Source: an uncultured Ulvibacter sp. (GTDB lineage Bacteria; Bacteroidota; Bacteroidia; Flavobacteriales; Flavobacteriaceae). From it: 64,000 nucleotides of DNA. Shown one piece after another: positions 1 through 8,784 of this stretch (position 1 is its first letter; every line of letters begins with the position of its first letter). The notes below the pieces were generated by a model. The model ran no database searches. It saw only the letters and a list, made by a program, of their open reading frames with translations, and was not told the DNA's origin. The stretch is taken from contig CALSSW010000003.1 of NCBI GenBank assembly GCA_943789105.1, forward strand, positions 62,001 to 126,000. Direction: 5' to 3'. A program made the position numbers and the translations under genes.

Positions 1-107
1 AGACCCAATTCATAAATATCTACAGGAATTTCTGGGTCATAGATTGACTTTAAGACCTTTACAATTTTTTCTCCTAGTGCCTGTGTGTCTAATGTTTCGT
101 CTTCCAT
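1..107 (-). CDS. DUF59/MIP18-type Fe-S assembly protein (SufT-like), cut by left edge
   Basis: Only the first 35 or so codons lie in the window. They start at an ATG and read through the typical DUF59 opening, with a YDPEIPVDIYELGL stretch around residues 23-36. In SUF operons this family (PaaD/MIP18/SufT) helps mature Fe-S proteins and carries a conserved cysteine further on, which lies outside the window. It is the last visible gene of the suf operon, about 40 bases after sufE and on the same strand. The family call rests on the N-terminal motif and the neighbourhood; the rest cannot be judged. Confidence 0.8.
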   Translation of the reverse strand, partial: MEDETLDTQALGEKIVKVLKSIYDPEIPVDIYELG

Positions 108-147
108 AATGGTAATCAATTTATAAATTTAGTATAAGGTAAAACAA

Positions 148-573
148 CTAGCTGTTTAATTTTGCTTGATATGCTGTGGCATACAATTTTAATTTTTTAA
201 TCATAGAGGTCAACCCATTTGCTCTTGTGGCAGACAAATGTTCTTTTAGGCCAATTTTGTCTATAAAATCTGTGTTTGCATTTAAAATATCGGTAGGGGT
301 TTGGTGGTTAAATGTTCTTATTAAAATAGCAATAATGCCTTTGGTGATAATAGCGTCACTATCTGCAGAGAAAACCATTTTATCTTCTTTTAGCTCTGCC
401 TCTAACCATACCTTTGATTGACACCCTTTAATAACCCTATCATCGGTTTTGTTTTTTGCTTGTATAAGGGGTAAAGATTTTCCCAAATCTATCATATACT
501 CATAGCGCTGCATCCAGTCATCAAACATGGCAAATTCTTCTATTAGCTCTTCTTGTATTGCTTTAATAGTCAT
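148..573 (-). CDS. sufE: SufE sulfur acceptor protein
   Basis: This 141-residue protein is the partner that takes persulfide sulfur from the cysteine desulfurase SufS and passes it to the SufBCD scaffold in the cytosol. The acceptor cysteine is visible as Cys51 in the family motif GCQSKVW. Length matches the SufE family. It starts two bases after the stop of the META-domain lipoprotein gene and is followed by the DUF59 gene, so it is co-transcribed with the suf genes. The fold and motif make the call firm. Confidence 0.95.
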   Translation of the reverse strand: MTIKAIQEELIEEFAMFDDWMQRYEYMIDLGKSLPLIQAKNKTDDRVIKGCQSKVWLEAELKEDKMVFSADSDAIITKGIIAILIRTFNHQTPTDILNANTDFIDKIGLKEHLSATRANGLTSMIKKLKLYATAYQAKLNS

Positions 574-575
574 AG

Positions 576-998
576 TTATTCTTTGTTTTTAATGGCTGTG
601 AGAAGTGGCTTTTTTTCTATCCTTGAATACAAGGTAAGAGTTCCGTTTGAAATGCCAAATGACCCCACATTTTTTAAAACCCGTTGTATAGCGTACTCAT
701 TTTTCATTGCCCCATCACAATACATCTTTGTTGAGGTAAGTAAACCTATATTTAACGCGTCAGCATCTTGAGTGTACTTTCCTGAAAAATCATTGCACCC
801 AGCATTTCCTGATATTTTATTCTCTGCCTTGTTAAATTCTAGTACTGCAGGTGGAGAAATCTCTTCTTCATTAATAGTGAGTACAGTAAAAATCCCAGAC
901 AATAATGCTGATGGGGTATCTGCAACTACTTTTTTTGTACAATTACAACTCCATATTAAAAGACAAAGGAATATACTGGTTAAGACTATTTTTTTCAT
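576..998 (-). CDS. META-domain (HslJ-like) lipoprotein within the suf operon
   Basis: The 140-residue product begins with a lipoprotein signal peptide, with the lipobox near LIWSC at residues 14-18. A META domain (DUF306, HslJ-like) follows, recognisable from the ISGNAGCNDFSGKY segment and the following LTSTKMYC segment, whose cysteines may pair. META proteins are small envelope proteins of uncertain function, some linked to stress or heat-shock responses. It sits 11 bases after sufS and two bases before sufE, so it belongs to the same transcript. Its role in a Fe-S operon is not known to me; envelope location makes direct participation in cytosolic cluster assembly unlikely. Confidence 0.85.
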   Translation of the reverse strand: MKKIVLTSIFLCLLIWSCNCTKKVVADTPSALLSGIFTVLTINEEEISPPAVLEFNKAENKISGNAGCNDFSGKYTQDADALNIGLLTSTKMYCDGAMKNEYAIQRVLKNVGSFGISNGTLTLYSRIEKKPLLTAIKNKE

Positions 999-1009
999 AA
1001 CAGATTTAT

Positions 1010-2224
1010 TTATGATAGCATCATTTTAGCTTTTTCAACGGCAGCAACAAAAATGTCAATTTCTTCCTGTGTGTTGTAGAAGGCAAATGACGCTCTTACG
1101 GTACCTGAGATAGTAAAGAAATCCATTATAGGCTGAGTGCAGTGTTGTCCTGTACGAACAGCAATCCCCAATTTATCAACTATGGTTCCAATATCATAGG
1201 GGTGAATACCTTCTATGTTAAAAGAGATTACAGATGTTTTCTTTTTTGTTGTACCATAAATTTTTAACCCATCAATGGCTAATAATTTTTTTGTAGCATA
1301 GTTTAAAAGAGCCTCTTCATGGTTTGCAATAGCGTCAAAACCTATAGTGTTAAGGTAGTCAATGGCTGCTCCAAAAGCAATGCCTCCACAAACATTTGGT
1401 GTTCCTGCTTCAAATTTATTTGGCAGTCCTGCGTAGGTTGTTTGCTCAAAAGTAACTTGATCTATCATTTCTCCACCCCCTTGAAAGGGCGGTAGTTTTT
1501 CAAGCCAAGCTTCTTTTCCATACAGCATACCAATACCTGTAGGGCCACACATTTTGTGTGCAGAAGTAACATAAAAATCACAATCTAATGCAGCCAAATC
1601 TGGCTTTATGTGCGAGCAAGATTGCGCACCATCTATAAGTATGGCGGCGCCAACCTGGTGTGCCTGTTGGGTCATAAACTCAATTGGGTTTATAGTACCT
1701 AAGGTATTTGAAATATGATTGACAAAAACTAGTTTTGTTTTTGAGCAGAGCAACTCTTGGTAAGCGTCCATATCTAGCCCCCCTTCTAGATTCATAGGAA
1801 TCACTCTTAAAATAGCACCGGTGGTCTTGCAAAGCATTTGCCAAGGCACAATGTTTGAATGGTGCTCTAATTGTGAAACAATAATTTCATCATTTGCAGA
1901 GAGGATACTTGCAAAACCATTTGCTACGATATTTATACTGTGGGTGGTTCCAGAAGTGAAAATAACCTCATGAGACTTGGCAATTCCAAAATGGGTTTGT
2001 ATTTTTTTTCTTGAGGCTTCATATGCATCTGTAGCTTCTTGAGACAAGGCATGAACTCCTCTGTGAATGTTTGCATTATAGTTTGCATAATAATCTACAA
2101 TACAGTCAATAACCTGCTGTGGTTTTTGAGATGTGGCTGCATTGTCTAAATACACAAGCGGCCTCCCATTTACTTTTCTTGAAAGTATGGGAAAGTCTTT
2201 TCTTATAGTAGTTACATCAAACAT
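1010..2224 (-). CDS. sufS: SufS cysteine desulfurase
   Basis: PLP-dependent enzyme that takes sulfur from L-cysteine, yielding alanine and an enzyme persulfide for transfer to SufE. The 404-residue protein is full length. The PLP-binding lysine is Lys224 in TSAHKMCGPTG, the cofactor-stacking histidine lies in LEHHSN near residue 121, and the persulfide cysteine is Cys362 in RTGQHCTQP, with the short loop around it typical of the group II (SufS/CsdA) class. A gap of 122 bases with an inverted repeat separates it from sufD; it is followed closely by the META lipoprotein and sufE. Confidence 0.97.
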   Translation of the reverse strand: MFDVTTIRKDFPILSRKVNGRPLVYLDNAATSQKPQQVIDCIVDYYANYNANIHRGVHALSQEATDAYEASRKKIQTHFGIAKSHEVIFTSGTTHSINIVANGFASILSANDEIIVSQLEHHSNIVPWQMLCKTTGAILRVIPMNLEGGLDMDAYQELLCSKTKLVFVNHISNTLGTINPIEFMTQQAHQVGAAILIDGAQSCSHIKPDLAALDCDFYVTSAHKMCGPTGIGMLYGKEAWLEKLPPFQGGGEMIDQVTFEQTTYAGLPNKFEAGTPNVCGGIAFGAAIDYLNTIGFDAIANHEEALLNYATKKLLAIDGLKIYGTTKKKTSVISFNIEGIHPYDIGTIVDKLGIAVRTGQHCTQPIMDFFTISGTVRASFAFYNTQEEIDIFVAAVEKAKMMLS

Positions 2225-2278
2225 ATATGCTTTATTTGAGATTAATTTAATAATCTGTTTTTAACTCTGTACAGTTTC

Positions 2279-2318
2279 AGTAAAGAACCTCAAGAGGTTA
2301 TTTTAACTAGACTTTACT
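2279..2318 (-). other. Nested inverted repeats between sufD and sufS
   Basis: An outer pair AGTAAAG/CTTTACT (2279-2285 and 2312-2318) encloses a perfect inner pair AACCTC/GAGGTT (2286-2291 and 2294-2299). There is no T-run after it on the minus strand, so it does not look like a simple terminator. It could be an RNA structure that tunes sufS expression or mRNA stability, or chance in AT-rich DNA. Confidence 0.25.
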
Positions 2319-2346
2319 ACTGGAGTGCCAACTACATTTTAAATCT

Positions 2347-3660
2347 TTAAAGGTCAAACCCTAAATTAACACCAATTTTGTTGGCAATTAATTTATTAAT
2401 ACGTCCTTTTAATTCAGGAATTTTTACACTCTCTAATACCGTATTAGCGAAGGCATACATAAGTAATGCTCTAGCTTCTTTGTTGGCAATACCACGAGAA
2501 CGCAAGTAAAACATGGCTTCTTGATCTAGCTGTCCTATGGTACAACCATGAGAGCATTTTACATCATCTGCAAAAATTTCTAGCTGCGGCTTTGCATTTA
2601 TGGTAGCTTTATTGCTAATTAAAATATTATTGTTTTTCTGAAAAGCATCTAGCTTTTGAGCCTGCTTTTCTACGTATACTTTTCCGTTAAAAACGCCTGT
2701 TGCACTGTCGTCAAAAACCCCTTTGTAATCTTGATGACTTTCACAATTTTCGGCAATATGATGTACAAGGGTGTTGTGATCTACATGTTGCTTGTCCTCA
2801 ATCATGGTGACTCCGTTTAGTATAGAATCACAACGCTCTCCAAGCTGTTTGAAGTTTAGATTATTACGGGTTAATTTTCCGCCAAAGGAAAAGGTATGGA
2901 CACTACAAATACTCTCGCGTTGTTGCTGTATAAAAGTGCTGTCTATGAGTGAGGCGTTTTGGGTGTCGTTTTGGATCTTATAGTAATCTACATTAGCTCT
3001 TTTCTCTAGGAATATTTCGGTAACACTATTGGTAAGTACTTCGTTCTGGTTTAAACTTTGGTGACGCTCAATGATTTGAACATGTGCATTTTCTTCAACA
3101 ATAATTAAATTTCGAGGCTGCAACATGGTAGCTGCTTCTGTTCCTGTAGCAAAGTTTATAATCTCAATGGGTTTTTGCGCCTCCTTGTGTTTTGCAATAC
3201 GTATGTAAGCGCCTTCTTTTGCAAAAGCTGTGTTTAAACAGGTGAGACTCTCTGAATTAGCCGCTTTGTTAAAATAAGTTTCTATAATAGAGCTATATTT
3301 AGACTTATTAAGCGCGGATGACATCAAACAAACATCAATAACATCGTGAGTGATTTGAGATAAAAAAGAACTATAAACCCCGTCTATAAAAACGACTTTG
3401 TAGGTGTCAATGTCATTTAAGAAGTATTCTTTTACGTCTTTAAACTCTATAGTATTATCATTTTTTGGAAAGATGCTAAACTCTTTATTTAGCAATGCCT
3501 TGAGGGAGGTATATTTCCATGCCTCCTCTTTTTTGCTAGGAAACCCGTTGGTCTCGAAATTCTTCATAGCTTTATTGCGCACATCGTGTAATGGCGAGTC
3601 TGCTTGCAAGTGATCTTCAAAAGCAAGGTATGAGGATTGTAATTTTTCTTTTAAATTCAT
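2347..3660 (-). CDS. sufD: SufD, Fe-S scaffold complex subunit
   Basis: 437-residue component of the SufBC2D scaffold on which nascent Fe-S clusters are built. The C-terminal half carries the SufB/SufD beta-helix domain, and the DVKCSHGCTIGQLD segment (about residues 360-375) holds the conserved histidine thought to help cluster formation together with a SufB cysteine. The C-terminal YLRSRGI segment forms the SufC-binding region. Sequence between the N-terminal helical part and the core is typical of flavobacterial SufD. It follows sufC by 34 bases on the same strand. Confidence 0.95.
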   Translation of the reverse strand: MNLKEKLQSSYLAFEDHLQADSPLHDVRNKAMKNFETNGFPSKKEEAWKYTSLKALLNKEFSIFPKNDNTIEFKDVKEYFLNDIDTYKVVFIDGVYSSFLSQITHDVIDVCLMSSALNKSKYSSIIETYFNKAANSESLTCLNTAFAKEGAYIRIAKHKEAQKPIEIINFATGTEAATMLQPRNLIIVEENAHVQIIERHQSLNQNEVLTNSVTEIFLEKRANVDYYKIQNDTQNASLIDSTFIQQQRESICSVHTFSFGGKLTRNNLNFKQLGERCDSILNGVTMIEDKQHVDHNTLVHHIAENCESHQDYKGVFDDSATGVFNGKVYVEKQAQKLDAFQKNNNILISNKATINAKPQLEIFADDVKCSHGCTIGQLDQEAMFYLRSRGIANKEARALLMYAFANTVLESVKIPELKGRINKLIANKIGVNLGFDL

Positions 3661-3694
3661 TTTTTTAGTTCAGAATTTTCAGTGCCATGGTCAG

Positions 3695-4444
3695 TTAAAC
3701 CAATTCCTCTTTTATCCAGTCATATCCTTTTTCTTCTAGCTCATAGGCAAGTTGCTTTGTTCCTGATTTTACAATTTTACCATCCATTATAACGTGTACA
3801 AAATCCGGAACTATATAGTCTAGTAGTCTTTGGTAATGTGTAATAACAATAACTGCATTGTCTTTATTTTTTAATTTATTTACACCATTGGCAACAACTT
3901 TAAGGGCATCAATATCTAGTCCAGAATCTGTCTCATCTAAAATGGCCAGCTTAGGTTCTAACATGGCCATCTGAAAAATCTCATTACGTTTTTTCTCTCC
4001 TCCAGAAAAGCCAACGTTAAGAGAACGAGATAAGAATTTACGGTCTATTTCTAATAAGTCTGCTTTTTCTTTAATTTTCTTTAACATCTCACTTGCCGGC
4101 ATGTCCTTAAGTCCTTTGGCCTTTCTGTTTTCATTAATGGCAGTTTTGATAAAGTTTGTAACAGAAACTCCAGGAATCTCTACAGGGTATTGAAAAGAAA
4201 GGAAAACACCCTTGTGAGCTCTTTCTTCTGCGTCCAACTCTGTGATGTCCTCACCATCAATTGTTATGTGTCCCTTTGTGAGTTCAAACTCTTCTTTACC
4301 TGCAATGATAGAGGCCAAAGTACTTTTCCCGGCTCCGTTGGGGCCCATAATAGCGTGCACCTCTCCTGCATTCACTGAAAGAGAAATCCCTTTAAGGATA
4401 TCCTTTTCTTCTACACTTGCGTAAACATCTTTTATCTGTAACAT
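3695..4444 (-). CDS. sufC: SufC, ABC-type ATPase of the SUF complex
   Basis: 249-residue ATPase that drives conformational change of SufBCD. Walker A is GPNGAGKST at residues 34-42, the family signature is the variant FSGGEKKR, and Walker B is the LDETDSGLD segment, with aspartate rather than arginine or proline as in other SufC proteins. The open frame extends 12 codons further upstream, but those codons overlap the preceding lipoprotein gene. The ATG giving MLQIKDVYAS, starting one base after that gene's stop, is the natural start. Confidence 0.96.
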   Translation of the reverse strand: MLQIKDVYASVEEKDILKGISLSVNAGEVHAIMGPNGAGKSTLASIIAGKEEFELTKGHITIDGEDITELDAEERAHKGVFLSFQYPVEIPGVSVTNFIKTAINENRKAKGLKDMPASEMLKKIKEKADLLEIDRKFLSRSLNVGFSGGEKKRNEIFQMAMLEPKLAILDETDSGLDIDALKVVANGVNKLKNKDNAVIVITHYQRLLDYIVPDFVHVIMDGKIVKSGTKQLAYELEEKGYDWIKEELV

Positions 4445-4445
4445 A

Positions 4446-4874
4446 TTATTTTTCTTCTGCTTTTTTAATGGCTTTTTCACTTTTTTTTACCGCATCACCC
4501 TCTTTAATTTTAACATCTGCTTTGGCTGGTTTAGCGCTCACTTGTACAATATCTATAATGGTTAAAAACTCATCCCACGTTTCTATGTCTTGAGGTCCTG
4601 GAGCTAATGTTCCAGTTACAATTACAGGAACCATATCATACACATCTTTTTTTGCAGGTGCTACCTTATCGGCTAGTTCTTTCATTTTATCATCCACAAC
4701 AACCCCATATATAAAATCACTTCCTTTTAAAACAGCGGCGCCGTCTGTAAATATAAATTCTCCTTTATAGACTGCAAGATTAGAATTGGCCGTTGTGGTT
4801 AATTGGGTTTTTTGATCGTTTTTACAAGCGCTAAGGCCTACAAATAGAATGATAAGTACAATTATTTTTTTCAT
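4446..4874 (-). CDS. Small lipoprotein of unknown function inside the suf operon
   Basis: A 142-residue protein starting MKKIIVLIILFVGLSAC, a clear lipoprotein signal with lipobox LSAC, followed by a polar linker. The middle (about residues 30-120) alternates beta-like strands with segments such as VPVIVTGTL, which suggests a small beta-rich, perhaps OB-like, domain; this is only an impression. The C-terminus is a lysine/glutamate-rich tail. The frame could begin 11 codons earlier, but the chosen ATG gives a standard signal peptide. It lies between sufB (25 bases upstream) and sufC (one base downstream). I do not recognise the family and assign no function. Confidence 0.8.
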   Translation of the reverse strand: MKKIIVLIILFVGLSACKNDQKTQLTTTANSNLAVYKGEFIFTDGAAVLKGSDFIYGVVVDDKMKELADKVAPAKKDVYDMVPVIVTGTLAPGPQDIETWDEFLTIIDIVQVSAKPAKADVKIKEGDAVKKSEKAIKKAEEK

Positions 4875-4899
4875 GATAGTATTGTTTTTAGTTGTTTTT

Positions 4900-6348
4900 T
4901 TATCCAACAGAGCCCTCTAGGCTTATCTCTAGTAATTTTTGAGCCTCTACTGCAAATTCCATAGGGAGCTTGTTTAGCACTTCTTTGCTAAAACCATTAA
5001 CAACAAGAGCAATGGCCTTTTCTGTATCAATACCTCTTTGATTACAATAAAATATTTGATCTTCACCAATTTTACTTGTGGTTGCTTCATGCTCTATTTT
5101 AGCTGTTTTGTTTTTAACCTCTATATACGGGAATGTATGCGCTCCACATTCATTACCCATTAGTAAAGAATCACACTGAGAAAAATTACGAGCATTCTCT
5201 GCGCTTGCATTTATTTTTACCAAACCACGATAGCTGTTTTGAGACTTCCCTGCAGAAATACCTTTACTGATAATCGTGCTACGCGTATTTTTACCCAAAT
5301 GAATCATCTTTGTTCCCGTATCTGCTTGCTGGTAATTGTTTGTTACCGCAATAGAATAAAACTCTCCAATACTATTGTCTCCTTTTAAAATACAGCTAGG
5401 ATATTTCCAGGTAACGGCGCTCCCAGTCTCTACTTGTGTCCAAGATATTTTTGCATTTCTTTCACACAATCCTCTTTTGGTTACAAAGTTGTATACCCCT
5501 CCTTTTCCCTCTGCGCTACCAGGATACCAGTTTTGCACCGTAGAGTATTTAATCTCTGCGTCATCTAGAGCAATAAGCTCTACGACAGCGGCGTGTAATT
5601 GATTTTCATCTCTACTTGGCGCCGTACAACCTTCTAGATAAGAAACATAACTTCCTTGGTCTGCAATAAGGAGCGTTCTTTCAAATTGTCCCGTTCCTGC
5701 TTGATTGATTCTAAAATAGGTAGAGAGCTCCATAGGGCATCTAACACCCTTTGGGATATAACAAAAAGAACCATCGCTAAATACGGCGCTGTTCAAAGAG
5801 GCATAGAAATTGTCTTTGGTAGGCACAACGGTGCCAAGATATTTTTTCACAAGCTCTGGATGCTCTTTAATTGCTTCAGAAATACTCATAAAAATAATAC
5901 CCTTTTCACTGAGTGTCTTTTTAAAAGTAGTTGCAACAGAAACAGAATCTACCACAATATCGATGGCAACATTGTTCATTTTTTTCTGCTCGTCCACAGA
6001 AATACCAAGCTTTTTGTACATCGCTAGTAGTTCTGGGTCTACATCATCAAGTGTTTTATTTGGATCTACAGCCTTTGGAGCCGAGTAATAAGCAATGGCT
6101 TGAAAATCTGGCTTTTTGTAATTCACATTAGCCCACTGCGGCTCCTGCATAGACTTCCATACTTTAAAGGCATCAAGTCTCCACTGAGTCATCCACTGTG
6201 GCTCCTGCTTTTTCTTTGAAATAGCCCGTACAATGTCCTCGTTGAGTCCAATGGGAAAGGTTTCGCTTTCTAAATCTGTGTAGAAACCGTATTCATATTC
6301 CTTTGTCTCAAGTTCTTTCTTTAAATCGTCTTCTGTATACTTACTCAT
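4900..6348 (-). CDS. sufB: SufB, Fe-S scaffold protein
   Basis: 482-residue core scaffold of the SUF machinery. The C-terminal domain contains [20 protein letters not shown], whose cysteines include the residue proposed to receive sulfur, and the FYCNQRGI segment near the end that contacts SufC. The N-terminus ([14 protein letters not shown]) matches flavobacterial SufB, so the ATG at 6348 is used; two further codons upstream (a GTG start) are in frame but unneeded. It is the second gene of the operon, after the iscA-like gene. Confidence 0.97.
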   Translation of the reverse strand: MSKYTEDDLKKELETKEYEYGFYTDLESETFPIGLNEDIVRAISKKKQEPQWMTQWRLDAFKVWKSMQEPQWANVNYKKPDFQAIAYYSAPKAVDPNKTLDDVDPELLAMYKKLGISVDEQKKMNNVAIDIVVDSVSVATTFKKTLSEKGIIFMSISEAIKEHPELVKKYLGTVVPTKDNFYASLNSAVFSDGSFCYIPKGVRCPMELSTYFRINQAGTGQFERTLLIADQGSYVSYLEGCTAPSRDENQLHAAVVELIALDDAEIKYSTVQNWYPGSAEGKGGVYNFVTKRGLCERNAKISWTQVETGSAVTWKYPSCILKGDNSIGEFYSIAVTNNYQQADTGTKMIHLGKNTRSTIISKGISAGKSQNSYRGLVKINASAENARNFSQCDSLLMGNECGAHTFPYIEVKNKTAKIEHEATTSKIGEDQIFYCNQRGIDTEKAIALVVNGFSKEVLNKLPMEFAVEAQKLLEISLEGSVG

Positions 6349-6388
6349 ATGCACTTATGAATTCCTTTAAAGAATTCGTAGTTTTAAA

Positions 6389-6718
6389 TTATAAAGAGAA
6401 TGATTCTCCGCAGCCGCAGGTTCTGTTGGCATTAGGATTGTTAAAAACAAATCCTTTACCGTTTAAACCGCCACTGTATTCTAAGGTGGTTCCTACTAGG
6501 TATAAAAAACTTTTTTTGTCTACTGCAATTTTAACGCTATTCTCTTCAAAAACCTTATCGTTTTCGCCAATACCACCATCAAAATCTAACTCGTAAGAAA
6601 GTCCAGAACAACCACCGCTCTTTACACCAACGCGTACAAAGTCTACGTCAATGCTAAAGCCATCTTCTGCCATTAATTGCGAAATTTTAATTCGCGCTGT
6701 ATCGCTTACTTTTATCAT
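6389..6718 (-). CDS. IscA/SufA (HesB)-family Fe-S carrier
   Basis: 109-residue A-type carrier that accepts clusters from SufBCD and passes them to targets. The three conserved cysteines are visible: Cys37 in GGCSGL and the C-terminal pair Cys101 and Cys103 in CGCG. Length is standard. It is the first gene of the suf operon, 40 bases ahead of sufB, with a Bacteroidetes-type promoter just upstream. SufA and IscA/ErpA cannot be told apart by sequence reading alone, so no symbol is given. Confidence 0.93.
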   Translation of the reverse strand: MIKVSDTARIKISQLMAEDGFSIDVDFVRVGVKSGGCSGLSYELDFDGGIGENDKVFEENSVKIAVDKKSFLYLVGTTLEYSGGLNGKGFVFNNPNANRTCGCGESFSL

Positions 6719-6745
6719 AAATTAGAATTCATCTAAATTAGGGTG

Positions 6746-6780
6746 CAAATATACGATATAAACCTCTTTTTTATACCCAA
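6746..6780 (-). promoter_or_regulatory. Predicted promoter of the suf operon
   Basis: Read on the minus strand, TATATTTG (6746-6753) fits the Bacteroidetes -7 element TAnnTTTG, and a TTG (6778-6780) sits 24 bases upstream as a possible -33 element, a slightly long spacing. It lies 27 bases before the iscA-like ATG. Confidence 0.5.
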
Positions 6781-6910
6781 TAAAATATTAAAAATCTATG
6801 ACACAATAAGGGGGTTTGATATAACCACCTTAGGCTTGAATCCTATTTTTGTATAATTTAGAAAGCACCCATGAGGGGAATTTCTTATAAAACGACACAA
6901 ATTTATTAGG

Positions 6911-7984
6911 TTAGTTTGGATTTTGGTATGCAGGATTGTTTGCCAGGCTATGGTCAGAGAGGCTTAGTAAAAAAGCCTTTAAGGCAGCTTTGTCCTGGGG
7001 TGTAAGTTGCACTCCGCCCTGGGCAACAGTTTTCATTAAGGGGTCTATGGTGGGGCTAAAAACAAGGCCTTCACTGTAGTGGTCTATCACCTGTTCTAGT
7101 GTCTGAAAGCGGCCATCATGCATGTAAGGAGCGGTGTATGCTAGATTGCGTAATGATGGAGACTTAAACAATCCAAATTGCGCAGGATCTCCAGTAATGT
7201 CTCCTAGGCCTAGGTCTGTAAAATTTTCATCTAGGCCATTGTTATGAAAATCATTGTCTGTCCATAGTGGGTTACTAGGGCTCCCATGGCAATGAAAACA
7301 ATCTCCACGATTTTCATCTAAAAAAACGGCAAGCCCTTGCTCCTCTAAAGGGGTTAGTGTTGCTTGTCCTAAAAGATAATTATCAAACTTGGCATTACCA
7401 GATACCAGTGTGCGTATAAACTGTGCAAGGGCTTTAGCAACCAGCTCTTGAGATATTGTGCTTGTTCCAAAGGCATTAGAAAATGCAGTGACATACCTAG
7501 GATCTGTTTGCAGTGTTTGCTCAACGTTTGGCCAGGTATTGTGCATTTCTATTTCATTGATAACAGGCTCTAAAACCTGCTCTTCTAGAGAATTGGCGCT
7601 ACCGTCCCAATTAAATTTATTGTTTGTGTTCCAAGCAATGTTAACAATAGGCATCGAATTTCTAAACCCGGCAATACCATCTATACCAATGCTATATCTT
7701 CTTTGATCACTAAATCCTTGATTGGGTCTATGACATCCTGCACAGGATAAAGTGTTATCTGCAGAGAGATTCTTTTCATAAAAGAGAGCCCTTCCAAGGG
7801 CAATTCCTTCTTGTGTGAGCGGGTTATTAGCAGGTATTTCTGGAGCAGGAAGTAATTGAGAGAAAACCGCTGGAACAGCAATATTTACAGGTGTAGGTGA
7901 GTACCCTTGATTTTGATTGTCATCCTCACCACATGAGAGTGTGATATAAAGAAGGCAAAAAATAAAAAGGATTTTTTGTATCAT
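6911..7984 (-). CDS. MbnH/MauG-like di-heme peroxidase-family lipoprotein
   Basis: A 357-residue exported protein of the bacterial di-heme cytochrome c peroxidase/MauG superfamily. A lipoprotein signal (lipobox ITLSC) is followed by two haem c motifs, CAGCH at residues 81-85 and CFHCH at 229-233, and the family motif PYMHDGRF near 286-293. Family members either reduce peroxide or, as in MauG and MbnH, carry out long-range oxidation of a residue in a partner protein. The gene directly follows an MbnP-like gene with nine bases between them, which favours the MbnH-type role, but a plain peroxidase cannot be excluded. It is the last gene of the four-gene operon starting at 12965. Confidence 0.85.
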   Translation of the reverse strand: MIQKILFIFCLLYITLSCGEDDNQNQGYSPTPVNIAVPAVFSQLLPAPEIPANNPLTQEGIALGRALFYEKNLSADNTLSCAGCHRPNQGFSDQRRYSIGIDGIAGFRNSMPIVNIAWNTNNKFNWDGSANSLEEQVLEPVINEIEMHNTWPNVEQTLQTDPRYVTAFSNAFGTSTISQELVAKALAQFIRTLVSGNAKFDNYLLGQATLTPLEEQGLAVFLDENRGDCFHCHGSPSNPLWTDNDFHNNGLDENFTDLGLGDITGDPAQFGLFKSPSLRNLAYTAPYMHDGRFQTLEQVIDHYSEGLVFSPTIDPLMKTVAQGGVQLTPQDKAALKAFLLSLSDHSLANNPAYQNPN

Positions 7985-7993
7985 AAAAAATAA

Positions 7994-8776
7994 TTAATCA
8001 CTCATATTACTTGCAAGAGAAAATACGTTTTGACCGTTTTCTTGCATCATTTTTTGGGCGGTATAGTTTCCCATGAGCATCCCATTAAGCTCACTTAAAT
8101 TCCAAAGGTTTGGATTTTCAAACCACTGATCAATGTGCATGTTAACATTAATTTGAGTAGCGCCCTGGGTGATAGTTATTTCTCCTAAATCTATCTCTAT
8201 AGAGGTGTCCTCTCTTGTATTTTCTGGGCCTGGGTTTTGGACTGCGCTAATAGTGTGGTAGGCATATAAAAAAGGCTCGTCAGGGGTGTCACCTGGATCT
8301 AAAAATCTTCCTTCTAGTTGCATGTAATGATATCCTCCACCAAGGTTTTCTGGCACATTCCAAGAGGCTGCATTTAAATCTGGGTAAATACTCGAGGTGT
8401 TTGTAGCTTCTGTAAATCCAAAACGCATTTTTAAATTATAAGCCCCCGGGGGAAGTAAAATATCATTAATAGCAAGACTATTGTCTTGGCTTAGGTCTAC
8501 AAGTTTATAGTCTTTTACTAGAGTTTTTATACCCTCTTGGTTGGTGAAACTCACCTGAGATATCAAATAACGAAGCCTTGTGATGCTAAGTGATGTGCCA
8601 AAACCATTTGTGTATTGTATGGTGTTAAAATTTGAGAAATCTACCGCATCTTCATTAAAACTGTGAAGAAAATCAATTCTTACAGGGGTGTTTTGCTGTA
8701 CTTGATCATCCTCGTTTTTATCACAAGCCATGAAGGGTATCACGAGCAATACTAAAAAGGCAGCTTTTTTAAACAT
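7994..8776 (-). CDS. MbnP-like lipoprotein (putative copper-binding partner of the di-heme protein)
   Basis: The 260-residue protein has a lipoprotein signal with lipobox FMAC, then a beta-rich domain. Features matching the MbnP family are the opening VRIDFLHSFN, the LRYLISQVSF strand, a LPPGAYNLKMRFGF segment and GGYHYMQLEGRF after a tryptophan (ASWNV). In methanotrophs MbnP binds copper through histidines and a kynurenine made from tryptophan by MbnH. This homologue has three tryptophans and histidines in GYHYM, AYHTI and NMHID, but no cysteine besides the lipid-anchor one, so the four-cysteine pattern of related proteobacterial proteins is absent. Function by analogy only. Confidence 0.75.
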   Translation of the reverse strand: MFKKAAFLVLLVIPFMACDKNEDDQVQQNTPVRIDFLHSFNEDAVDFSNFNTIQYTNGFGTSLSITRLRYLISQVSFTNQEGIKTLVKDYKLVDLSQDNSLAINDILLPPGAYNLKMRFGFTEATNTSSIYPDLNAASWNVPENLGGGYHYMQLEGRFLDPGDTPDEPFLYAYHTISAVQNPGPENTREDTSIEIDLGEITITQGATQINVNMHIDQWFENPNLWNLSELNGMLMGNYTAQKMMQENGQNVFSLASNMSD

Positions 8777-8784
8777 TTGGGAGC

